Assembly (NCBI GenBank): GCA_045595365.1
Contig: JAZOAI010000011.1
Coordinates: forward strand, 1-64,000
Direction of reading: 5' to 3'
DNA from: SIG480 sp045595365
GTDB taxonomy: Bacteria; Bacillota; Clostridia; Oscillospirales; JAAYXM01
DNA: 64,000 nucleotides
Numbering within the stretch: the first letter of the stretch is position 1; every line of letters begins with the position of its first letter. Both the position numbers and the translations under genes were made by a program. Below are positions 16,472-24,287 of this stretch, piece after piece. The notes under the pieces are model-generated. The model ran no database searches, was not told the origin of the DNA, and saw only the letters and a program-made list of their open reading frames with translations.

Positions 16472-16542
16472 CGAAGAAAAATTCTTAGTTTTCTAAAAGC
16501 TTTTTTTTACGGTTTTAAGCTGTCGAAAAATGGCTTTTTTCC

Positions 16543-16572
16543 TTGACACCAAAGTGGTGTTTATGGTATACT
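16543..16572 (+). promoter_or_regulatory. promoter of the purine operon with spacer inverted repeat
   Basis: Perfect -35 TTGACA (16543-16548), an 18-bp spacer and -10 TATACT (16567-16572). Within and around the spacer is the perfect inverted repeat ACACCA-AAG-TGGTGT (16547-16561), placed where a repressor would block RNA polymerase. No known regulator was matched to it. Confidence 0.75.
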
Positions 16573-16593
16573 TATCTTGTTTAATATTGTTTG

Positions 16594-16681
16594 CTTTCTG
16601 CGACTGACGGATTTGTGGAGCACCACGTGAAGCAGAAAACTCCCGGGGGTTATTTTCCCCGCTTAGCCGACCGTCTGGGCA
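16594..16681 (+). promoter_or_regulatory. ZTP (pfl) riboswitch
   Basis: An aptamer for ZTP/ZMP, the alarmone of 10-formyl-THF shortage. It shows the family pattern CGACTGACGG (16601-16610), a GTGG/CCAC hairpin (16615-16625), a G-rich/C-rich second domain, and the terminal GCCGACCGTCTGGGCA (16666-16681). The outer helix GACGG/CCGTC is perfect. Ligand binding would hold GGGCA in the aptamer and prevent the downstream terminator, turning on purine and folate one-carbon genes, which is exactly the operon that follows. Confidence 0.93.
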
Positions 16682-16719
16682 CATTTAACTCCTTCCTTGA
16701 GTTAAGTGCGCCCTTTTTT
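16677..16719 (+). terminator. ZTP riboswitch expression platform terminator
   Basis: GGGCACATTTAACTC pairs with GAGTTAAGTGCGCCC (one mismatch, one wobble), followed by six T residues. The 5' arm starts inside the conserved TGGGCA of the aptamer, so the two folds are mutually exclusive. Confidence 0.88.
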
Positions 16720-16750
16720 ATTGTTTATAAAATTCAGGAGGTTGATGTCA

Positions 16751-17245
16751 ATGAAAAAAGTTGGAATTGTTATGGGCAGCGACAGCGATTTGCCGATTAT
16801 CAAAAAAGCGACGGATATGCTTGAATCTTTAGAAATTCCGTTTGAGGTTCACGTCTACTCCGCCCACAGAACTCCCGAGGAGGCGCGTGCATTCGCAGTT
16901 TCCGCGAGAGAGAAGGGTTTTGGTGTTATTATTGCGGCGGCCGGGATGGCGGCGCACCTTGCAGGTGCAGTTGCGGCCAACACCACACTTCCTGTTATAG
17001 GTATTCCGTGCAAGTCTTCAAACCTTGATGGGTTGGATGCGCTTCTCTCAACAGTTCAGATGCCGTCAGGGATTCCTGTTGCAACAGTAGCTATCAACGG
17101 CGGCGCCAATGCGGCGCTTCTTGCAGCGCAGATTCTCGCGGTTGAAGATAAAGACCTTGCAGAAAAGCTTGATGCAAAACGTAAATCTGATGCCGCGGCG
17201 GTTCTTGAAAAGGATTTGAAAATATCTGAAGAATTTTGTAAATAA
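16751..17245 (+). CDS. purE: N5-carboxyaminoimidazole ribonucleotide mutase
   Basis: The purine biosynthesis enzyme PurE of 164 aa, which moves the carboxyl of N5-CAIR to form CAIR. GIVMGSDSDLPII, VYSAHRTPEEA and AAAGMAAHLAGAVAA are diagnostic. No purK is present in the operon. I chose the ATG at 16751 because AGGAGG is 8-9 nt upstream; the ATG at 16745 is too close to it. Confidence 0.95.
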   Translation: MKKVGIVMGSDSDLPIIKKATDMLESLEIPFEVHVYSAHRTPEEARAFAVSAREKGFGVIIAAAGMAAHLAGAVAANTTLPVIGIPCKSSNLDGLDALLSTVQMPSGIPVATVAINGGANAALLAAQILAVEDKDLAEKLDAKRKSDAAAVLEKDLKISEEFCK

Positions 17246-17264
17246 TTTTAGGAGGAAATATAAA

Positions 17265-17975
17265 ATGGAAAAGAAAGAAATGCTTTACGAAGGAAAGGCA
17301 AAAAGAGTTTATGCGACAGATAACAGCGAGGTTCTCCTTGTAGACTACAAGGACGACGCCACTGCATTTAACGGCCTTAAGAAGGGGACAATCTCAGGTA
17401 AAGGCGCGATAAACAACAGAGTGACAAACTTTATGATGCAGCTTCTCGAAAAGGAGGGCGTTCCCACTCATTTCGTCAAAGAGCTTTCAGAGCGTGAGAC
17501 GCTTGTAAAGAAGGTCTCCATCGTTCCGCTTGAAGTAATCATCAGAAATATTTCCGCAGGCTCCTTTGCAAAGCGCTACGGCGTTGAAGAGGGCATTGTT
17601 TTTGATGAGCCGACAATCGAGTTTTCTTATAAGAACGACGACCTCGGCGACCCGCTCATCAATGACTATCACGCTTTGGCTCTTAAGGTAGCAACAAAGG
17701 AAGAAATCGAAACAATTAAAAATATGGCGTTCAAAGTAAACGAGGTTATGAAGAATTTCTTCAAGAAACTCAATGTTGACCTTGTTGACTTTAAGCTTGA
17801 GTTTGGCAAAGTTGCAGACGGGACAATCGTTCTTGCTGACGAAATCTCTCCCGATACTTGTCGCTTCTGGGACAGCACAACCCACGAAAAGCTCGACAAA
17901 GACCGTTTCCGCCGCGACCTCGGAAATGTTGAGGATGCGTATCAGGAAATGATGAAGAGAATTCTCGGCGAATAA
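17265..17975 (+). CDS. purC: SAICAR synthetase
   Basis: A protein of 236 aa condensing CAIR with aspartate using ATP. The N-terminal LYEGKAKRVYATD, the central FVKELSERETLVKKVSIVPLEVI..RN(I)SAGS and DEISPDTCRFWD are family hallmarks. The length is typical of the Gram-positive form. It follows purE by 19 nt, with a good AGGAGG site. Confidence 0.96.
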   Translation: MEKKEMLYEGKAKRVYATDNSEVLLVDYKDDATAFNGLKKGTISGKGAINNRVTNFMMQLLEKEGVPTHFVKELSERETLVKKVSIVPLEVIIRNISAGSFAKRYGVEEGIVFDEPTIEFSYKNDDLGDPLINDYHALALKVATKEEIETIKNMAFKVNEVMKNFFKKLNVDLVDFKLEFGKVADGTIVLADEISPDTCRFWDSTTHEKLDKDRFRRDLGNVEDAYQEMMKRILGE

Positions 17976-17990
17976 TAGGGAGGTTCAGAT

Positions 17991-19415
17991 ATGGGGGGCT
18001 TTTTCGGAGCAGTCTGCCGAAACGATGCTCTGAGCGATGTTTTCTTCGGTACGGACTACCACTCGCACCTTGGTACCCGCCGTGCAGGTATTGCGGCATA
18101 TGACGAAGAAATCGGGCTTCAGAGAGAAATACACAACATTCAGAACTCACCCTTCCGGACAAAGTTTGAACACGTTTTTGAGGATATGTGCGGGACATCT
18201 GCAATCGGTTGTATCAGTGATTACGACCCTCAACCCTTGCTTATCCGCTCAAAGCTCGGGACATATGCAATCTGCGTGATAGGTATGATAAATAACGCAA
18301 AAGAGCTTATTGACCATTATTTATCCTCTGTCGGCGGCCATTTTGATGCGATGACGAGTGGCGGAGTGAATTCTACGGAGCTAGTTGCGGCGCTTATCAA
18401 TCAGAAGAACGACTTTGTTGAGGGTATCCAATTTGCCCAAAAAGAAATTGACGGCACCGCTTCCATCCTTATCCTTAAGGACAACGGGGCAATAGTTGCA
18501 GCTCGTGACCGCCTGGGCAGAATTCCGGTTATGGTAGGCAAGGGCGATGATGGCTACTGCGTTTCCTTTGAAGAATTTGCATATACCAAGCTCGGCTATG
18601 AAACTGAAAAAGAACTCGGCCCGGGAGAAATCGTTGAGGTTTCAGCCGATGGGGTTTTGCAGCTTGCAAAGCCGGGGGATGAAATGCGCATGTGTTCCTT
18701 CCTCTGGAGCTATTACGGCTATCCCACGTCTACATACGAGGGCGTCAATGTTGAGGTTATGCGTTATCGCAACGGAAAAATTATGGCGCGCAACGACGAG
18801 GAGCTTGGAAAGCTTTCAGATATTGACTACGTAGGTGGTGTTCCGGATTCGGGGACCCCCCACGCTATCGGATATGCAAATGAAACAGGTCTTCCGTTTG
18901 CAAGAGCGTTTATAAAATACACGCCCACCTGGTCTCGAAGCTTTATTCCGAGCGCTCAGAAGGAGCGCCAGAAGGTTGCTAAGATGAAGCAGATTCCCGT
19001 GCATGAACTTATTAAGGACAAGAAACTCCTTTTTGTTGATGACTCAATCGTGCGAGGGACACAGCTTCGCGAAACAGTAGAGTTTCTGTACGACAACGGC
19101 GCAAAAGAGGTTCATATGCGCTCAGCCTGCCCGCCTATTATGTACGGCTGCAAATACTTAAACTTCTCCCGCGCCACTGATGATATGGAGCTTATTGCGC
19201 GGCGGCTTATTATGGAGCTTGAGGGAGAAGACGGGTTTAACTACCTTGAAGAATACAGCGACTCTTCCACAGAGCGCGGCAAAAAGCTCAGAGAGAAGCT
19301 TTGTGAAGAGCTTCACCTCGCATCCATCGAATTCCAGTCCCTTGAGGGGGTAATTGAGGCTATAGGTCTTTCACCGTGTAAGCTTTGCACATATTGTTGG
19401 AATGGAAAGGAATAG
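17991..19415 (+). CDS. purF: PurF-like amidophosphoribosyltransferase lacking the glutaminase site
   Basis: A protein of 474 aa for the first purine step (PRPP to phosphoribosylamine). The phosphoribosyltransferase half is intact: the PRPP motif LLFVDDSIVRGTQ, DYVGGVPDSGTPHA, and the late Cys residues (CPPIMYGC, CKLCTYC) that suggest the Fe-S cluster of the B. subtilis type. The N-terminal Ntn domain is not: it begins MGGFFGA where active PurF has the nucleophile Cys2. The usual HNGN motif reads IGMINN, and LQHRGQESAGI is LGTRRAGIAAY. It therefore probably uses free ammonia or a separate glutaminase. The start cannot be moved to give a Cys. Confidence 0.9.
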   Translation: MGGFFGAVCRNDALSDVFFGTDYHSHLGTRRAGIAAYDEEIGLQREIHNIQNSPFRTKFEHVFEDMCGTSAIGCISDYDPQPLLIRSKLGTYAICVIGMINNAKELIDHYLSSVGGHFDAMTSGGVNSTELVAALINQKNDFVEGIQFAQKEIDGTASILILKDNGAIVAARDRLGRIPVMVGKGDDGYCVSFEEFAYTKLGYETEKELGPGEIVEVSADGVLQLAKPGDEMRMCSFLWSYYGYPTSTYEGVNVEVMRYRNGKIMARNDEELGKLSDIDYVGGVPDSGTPHAIGYANETGLPFARAFIKYTPTWSRSFIPSAQKERQKVAKMKQIPVHELIKDKKLLFVDDSIVRGTQLRETVEFLYDNGAKEVHMRSACPPIMYGCKYLNFSRATDDMELIARRLIMELEGEDGFNYLEEYSDSSTERGKKLREKLCEELHLASIEFQSLEGVIEAIGLSPCKLCTYCWNGKE

Positions 19416-19420
19416 AAATT

Positions 19421-20461
19421 ATGAATATGCAATCAAAATCAGACAGCTATGCAGCAGCAGGAGTTGATATTACTGCGGGGTATCGCGCAGTCGAGCTTAT
19501 GAAGCAGCATATAGCAAAAACGATGACAAGCGGAGTATGCTCTGATGTCGGCGGCTTTGGCGGGCTCTTTGAGCTTGACGTTACCGGTATGACAAAGCCT
19601 GTTCTTGTAAGCGGAACTGACGGAGTTGGAACAAAATTGAAGCTTGCATTTCTGATGGATAAGCACGATACCGTCGGAATAGACTGCGTTGCGATGTGTG
19701 TAAACGATATTATATGCAGCGGCGCACGCCCGCTTTTCTTCCTTGACTATATCGCATGCGGAAAGAATATCCCCGAGAGAATCGCCGATATCGTTAAGGG
19801 TGTTTGTGAAGGCTGCGTTCAGTCAGGGGCTGCTCTCATTGGCGGAGAGACTGCAGAAATGCCGGGATTTTATCCGGTTGACGAATACGACCTTGCAGGA
19901 TACTGCACAGGCGTTGTTGACAAATCCAAAATCATTGACAACAAAACCATGGCCGAGGGCGACGTTGTTATTGCGCTTGCTTCAAGCGGCGTTCATTCAA
20001 ACGGCTTCTCCCTTGTCCGCAAGGTTTTTGATGTTGAAAACAGCGACATCAAAGCCCCGCGTGAAGAGCTTTCGGGAAAGTCAATAGGTGAAACCCTTTT
20101 GACTCCGACGAAGATTTATGTCAAATCAATCCTTGCTCTTCTTGAGAAGGTTACGGTTAAGGGAATTTCCCACATTACCGGCGGCGGATTCTACGAGAAT
20201 ATTCCGCGAAGCATCCCCGAGGGTCTCGGTGCGAAGATTGACAAATCAAAAGTCAAGATTCTCCCGATTTTTGACCTCATCGCAAAGACGGGCAACATCA
20301 GCGAGCGTGATATGTTCAACACCTTCAATATGGGCGTCGGCATGAGTGTTGTCGTGAAAGCCGAAGATGCAGAGAAAGCACTTTCAATTCTTTCTGAAAA
20401 TGGCGAGGATGCATACATAATTGGAGAAATTATCAAGTCCGATGAAAAGGTGATTTTATGA
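19421..20461 (+). CDS. purM: phosphoribosylformylglycinamidine cyclo-ligase
   Basis: AIR synthetase of 346 aa. YAAAGVDITAGYRAVELMK, LVSGTDGVGTKLKLAF, DCVAMCVNDI, GGETAEMPGFY and HITGGGFYENIPR are all present. I use the ATG at 19421 (AAAGGAA 9 nt upstream), which overlaps no earlier gene; an upstream in-frame ATG lies inside purF. Its TGA stop overlaps the purN start. Confidence 0.96.
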   Translation: MNMQSKSDSYAAAGVDITAGYRAVELMKQHIAKTMTSGVCSDVGGFGGLFELDVTGMTKPVLVSGTDGVGTKLKLAFLMDKHDTVGIDCVAMCVNDIICSGARPLFFLDYIACGKNIPERIADIVKGVCEGCVQSGAALIGGETAEMPGFYPVDEYDLAGYCTGVVDKSKIIDNKTMAEGDVVIALASSGVHSNGFSLVRKVFDVENSDIKAPREELSGKSIGETLLTPTKIYVKSILALLEKVTVKGISHITGGGFYENIPRSIPEGLGAKIDKSKVKILPIFDLIAKTGNISERDMFNTFNMGVGMSVVVKAEDAEKALSILSENGEDAYIIGEIIKSDEKVIL

Positions 20462-21063
20462 AACCTGCAAAAATAGCAGTTCTGGTATCGGGCGGGGGGA
20501 CAAACCTTCAGGCGCTTATTGATGCCGAGAAAAAAGGAATACTGAAGAGCGGGAAGATTTCGCTTGTCATTTCAAATAAAGAAGGAGCATATGCACTTTC
20601 CAGGGCTGAGCGCGCGGGAATCAAAACCGCGGTTGTGTTAAAAAAATCTTTCCCGGGCGAAGGGGAGTTTGAAGGCGAACTCATCCGGATTCTCGATAAT
20701 GAAAAAATTGACATTATCGTTCTAGCAGGGTTTATGGCAATCCTCGGTGAGAAGTTTACGAGCCACTACGTTAAGCGAATCATAAACGTTCATCCTTCTC
20801 TGATTCCTTCATTTTGCGGAAAAGGCTTTTACGGCCTCCGTGTTCACGAGGCTGCGCTTGACTACGGCGTTAAGGTAACCGGCGCGACGGTGCATTTTGT
20901 CAATGAGATTCCCGACGGCGGCGAGATTATTATGCAAAAGGCCGTTGCAATCCACGAGGGAGACACCCCGGAAACTCTCCAGAAGCGCGTTATGCGCCTT
21001 GCCGAGTGGAAGATACTTCCCGCAGCAGTTGAGAAGGTTTGTTATGAGAGAAACTCTATTTAA
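20458..21063 (+). CDS. purN: phosphoribosylglycinamide formyltransferase
   Basis: The 10-formyl-THF-dependent GAR transformylase of 201 aa. The N-terminal VLVSGGGTNLQALID, the catalytic AGFMAILG and INVHPSLIPSF (with the active-site His), and GATVHFVNEIPDGGEII match PurN. It overlaps the purM stop by 4 nt (ATGA), implying translational coupling. Confidence 0.96.
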   Translation: MKPAKIAVLVSGGGTNLQALIDAEKKGILKSGKISLVISNKEGAYALSRAERAGIKTAVVLKKSFPGEGEFEGELIRILDNEKIDIIVLAGFMAILGEKFTSHYVKRIINVHPSLIPSFCGKGFYGLRVHEAALDYGVKVTGATVHFVNEIPDGGEIIMQKAVAIHEGDTPETLQKRVMRLAEWKILPAAVEKVCYERNSI

Positions 21064-21078
21064 AAGGGAGCTTTAGAA

Positions 21079-21798
21079 ATGAATATTTACGAAATCAACA
21101 ATATCGAAAAGCAGGTCAAAGGCAACTCTTATGTCGGGCGCGGCATAGTAATCGGCAAGAGTGCTGACGGCAAAAAGGCTTGTACTGCATATTTCATAAT
21201 GGGCAGAAGCGCAAACAGCCGCAACAGAATCTTCACTGAGAAAAACGGAGAGGTTTTCACAGAGCCGTTTGATGCATCAAAGGTAGAAGACCCCAGCCTC
21301 ATTATCTACGCGGCAATCAGAAGCTTTGAGAATAAGCTTATAGTTACAAACGGAAACCAGACCGATACGGTTTATGACTTTGTCAAAGACGGCAAAGGCT
21401 TCTGCGAGGCGCTTAAGACCCGCGAATTTGAGCCGGATGCACCGAATTTCACTCCGAGAATAAGCGGGATGGCAACCTTCGCAGACGGCGATTTCGCATA
21501 CGAAATGAGCATCCTCAAGAGCATAGACGAAAAGGGTTCGGATTGCTGCCGTATGCACTTTGAATATCCGTCAGTTGCGGGGCTTGGCCACTTTATCCAC
21601 ACCTATGTTTGTGATGGAAACCCCATCCCGACATTCTGTGGAGAGCCTGAGCGCGTTGCAATTCCGAACGATATTGACGAGTTTACGACCTCGCTCTGGA
21701 ATGCACTTGACGAAGAAAACAAAATTTCGCTCTATGTCCGCTACACTGACCTTGAAAGCGGAAAGTGCGAAAACAGAATGATAAACAAAAATAAGTAA
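21079..21798 (+). CDS. purO: PurO-type IMP cyclohydrolase
   Basis: A protein of 239 aa resembling the archaeal-type IMP cyclohydrolase family (PF07826), which closes FAICAR to IMP. Signatures are the N-terminal SYVGRGIVIGKSADGK, YFIMGRSANSRNR and an acidic, Asp/Glu-rich core. It is unrelated to the N-terminal MGS-like domain of bacterial PurH. It lies directly upstream of a PurH that lacks that domain, so the two together replace bifunctional PurH. The family call rests on motif recognition. Confidence 0.85.
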   Translation: MNIYEINNIEKQVKGNSYVGRGIVIGKSADGKKACTAYFIMGRSANSRNRIFTEKNGEVFTEPFDASKVEDPSLIIYAAIRSFENKLIVTNGNQTDTVYDFVKDGKGFCEALKTREFEPDAPNFTPRISGMATFADGDFAYEMSILKSIDEKGSDCCRMHFEYPSVAGLGHFIHTYVCDGNPIPTFCGEPERVAIPNDIDEFTTSLWNALDEENKISLYVRYTDLESGKCENRMINKNK

Positions 21799-21812
21799 GG
21801 AGAAATTTACCG

Positions 21813-22997
21813 ATGAAGGAATTTGAACTGAAGTACGGATGTAATCCGAATCAGAAGCCGTCAAGAATTTTTATGGAAAACGGAGCCGACCTTCCGATTG
21901 AAATTTTGTCAGGTCGCCCGGGATACATCAATTTTCTTGATGCATTTAACGCATGGCAGCTTGTCCGTGAGCTTCGTGAAGCACTCGGGCTTCCCGCGGC
22001 CACATCATTCAAGCATGTAAGCCCGACATCAGCTGCAGTAGGAATTCCTCTGTCGGATAAGCTTAAGAAAGCGTGCTTTGTTGACGATGTCGAAGGGCTT
22101 GACGATTCTCTCCTCGCCTGCGCATATGCAAGAGCAAGAGGAACAGACAGAATGTGTTCCTTCGGAGACTGGGTTGCTCTTTCCGATGTTTGCGACGTCA
22201 CAACCGCAAAGATGATTAAGCGCGAGGTGTCCGACGGTATCATAGCCCCCGGTTATGAGCCCGAAGCACTTGAAATTTTAAAGACAAAGCGCAAAGGTAA
22301 CTACAACATAGTCAAGATTGACCCCGACTATGTTCCCGCGGTCCGAGAGCGCAAGCAGGTATTTGGGATCACCTTTGAGCAGGGAAGAAACAATTTTGAA
22401 ATCAACCGAGAGCTTCTTTCGGATGTTGTTACAGCAAACAAAAACATTCCGGACGAAGCTGCGCGCGACCTTATAGTTGCTCTCATCACGCTTAAATACA
22501 CGCAGTCCAACTCCGTTTGCTATGCGGTCGATGGTCAGGCGATAGGTGTCGGCGCAGGCCAGCAGTCAAGAATCCACTGCACTCGCCTTGCAGGAACAAA
22601 GGCAGACACATGGTTCTTGCGCCAGCACGAAAAGGTCTTAAACCTTCCGTTCAAGGAGGATTTGGGGCGCCCTGACCGCGATAATGTAATTGACGGTTAT
22701 ATCAACAAAAACGAAGAAGATGTCTGTGCTGACGGCGTCTGGGAGCGCTTCTTCACAAGAAAACCTGAGCCGTTTACAGCAGAGGAAATGCGTGAGTATC
22801 TTGATTCGATTCACGGTGTTGCTCTCGGTTCTGATGCGTTCTTCCCGTTTGCAGATAACATTGACCGCGCAGCAATGAGTGGTGTAAGCTACATAGCCGA
22901 GCCGGGCGGTTCAATCAGAGATGACATAGTAATCGAATGCTGCAATAAGCACAATATTGCGATGGCGTTTACGGGTATGCGCCTGTTCCACCATTAA
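21813..22997 (+). CDS. purH: stand-alone AICAR formyltransferase (PurH C-terminal domain)
   Basis: A protein of 394 aa corresponding only to the AICARFT half of PurH: LKYGCNPNQKPSR, TSFKHVSPTSAAVG, RARGTDRMCSFGD, KYTQSNSVCYAVDGQAIGVGAGQQSRIHC and SDAFFPFADNIDRAA. It transfers the formyl group from 10-formyl-THF to AICAR. The N-terminal IMP cyclohydrolase domain (about 190 aa in normal PurH) is absent, and its job is taken by the preceding gene. Confidence 0.94.
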   Translation: MKEFELKYGCNPNQKPSRIFMENGADLPIEILSGRPGYINFLDAFNAWQLVRELREALGLPAATSFKHVSPTSAAVGIPLSDKLKKACFVDDVEGLDDSLLACAYARARGTDRMCSFGDWVALSDVCDVTTAKMIKREVSDGIIAPGYEPEALEILKTKRKGNYNIVKIDPDYVPAVRERKQVFGITFEQGRNNFEINRELLSDVVTANKNIPDEAARDLIVALITLKYTQSNSVCYAVDGQAIGVGAGQQSRIHCTRLAGTKADTWFLRQHEKVLNLPFKEDLGRPDRDNVIDGYINKNEEDVCADGVWERFFTRKPEPFTAEEMREYLDSIHGVALGSDAFFPFADNIDRAAMSGVSYIAEPGGSIRDDIVIECCNKHNIAMAFTGMRLFHH

Positions 22998-23014
22998 TAC
23001 TTGGAGGTAGCCTG

Positions 23015-24283
23015 ATGAAGATAATGGTCGTAGGTGGCGGCGGCAGAGAACATGCCATCATTAAAAAGATAAAGGAAAATAAAAACGTAACAGAAATTTT
23101 TGCGCTTCCCGGAAACGGCGGTATGGCAAAAGATGCGATTTGCGTTGATATAGGAGCAAAGGACATACCGGCAATAGTCGATTTTGCCGTCTCAAACAAG
23201 ATTGATTACGCAATCGTCGCGCCGGATGACCCTCTCGTTCTCGGTGCTGTTGACGCTCTTGAAGATGCGGGTATCCCGTGTTTTGGTCCTCGTGCAAACG
23301 CGGCAATCATTGAAGGAAGTAAGGTTTTTTCGAAAAACCTTATGAAAAAATATAACATCCCCACAGCGCAGTACGAAGTATTTGACAATATGGAAAACGC
23401 ACTTAAATACCTTGAAACTGCGCCGATCCCGACGGTCATCAAGGCAGACGGCCTTGCACTCGGAAAAGGTGTCATAATCGCTGAAACTCGCGAGGCTGCA
23501 AAGAATGCCGTAAAATCAATGATGCAGGACAAGGCTTTTGGCAAGAGCGGCGAAACTGTCGTCGTTGAAGAGTTCTTGACCGGACCTGAGGTATCTGTCC
23601 TTGCGTTTACCGACGGAAAGACTGTAATCCCGATGATTTCATCTATGGACCATAAGCGTGCAGGGGACAACGATACAGGCCTTAATACGGGCGGTATGGG
23701 TACGGTTGCTCCAAACCCTTATTATACAAAAGATATTGCAACCTTATGTATGGATTCAATTTTTATTCCGACTATTCTTGCAATGCGCGAAGAGGGGAGA
23801 CCCTTCAAAGGTTGTCTCTACTTCGGGCTTATGCTGACTGCAGACGGGCCGAAGGTTATTGAATATAACTGCCGTTTCGGTGACCCTGAAACTCAGGTTG
23901 TTCTCCCGCTTCTTGAAAGTGACCTCCTCACTGTTATGCAGGCAGTTACAAACGAAAAGCTCAGGGAAACTCCGGTTAAGTTTTCAGAAAAGAGCGCGTG
24001 TTGCGTAATAATGGCATCAAAGGGATACCCCGAAGCTTACGAGACGGGTTTTGAAATGGATATTCCGGAAGATATTTCAGAGAATGTGTACGTTGCAGGG
24101 GCAAAGCTTTCAGGCGATAAGCTCCTCACAAACGGCGGAAGAGTTCTCGGCGCTACGGCAGTTGCTGACACACTTGAAGATGCAGTTGCGGGCGCATATA
24201 AGCTCGTTTCGCGGATAAAGTTCGACAATGCTTATTACAGAAAAGACATAGGCAAAAAAGCACTTTCTGCAAAGGAGAGATAG
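23015..24283 (+). CDS. purD: phosphoribosylamine--glycine ligase
   Basis: GAR synthetase of 422 aa, an ATP-grasp enzyme. MVVGGGGREHAII, FGPRANAAIIEGSKVFSK, IKADGLALGKGVII, MDHKRAGDNDTGLNTGGMGT and EYNCRFGDPETQ are all present and normal. TTGGAGG precedes the ATG. Confidence 0.96.
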   Translation: MKIMVVGGGGREHAIIKKIKENKNVTEIFALPGNGGMAKDAICVDIGAKDIPAIVDFAVSNKIDYAIVAPDDPLVLGAVDALEDAGIPCFGPRANAAIIEGSKVFSKNLMKKYNIPTAQYEVFDNMENALKYLETAPIPTVIKADGLALGKGVIIAETREAAKNAVKSMMQDKAFGKSGETVVVEEFLTGPEVSVLAFTDGKTVIPMISSMDHKRAGDNDTGLNTGGMGTVAPNPYYTKDIATLCMDSIFIPTILAMREEGRPFKGCLYFGLMLTADGPKVIEYNCRFGDPETQVVLPLLESDLLTVMQAVTNEKLRETPVKFSEKSACCVIMASKGYPEAYETGFEMDIPEDISENVYVAGAKLSGDKLLTNGGRVLGATAVADTLEDAVAGAYKLVSRIKFDNAYYRKDIGKKALSAKER

Positions 24284-24287
24284 GGTT

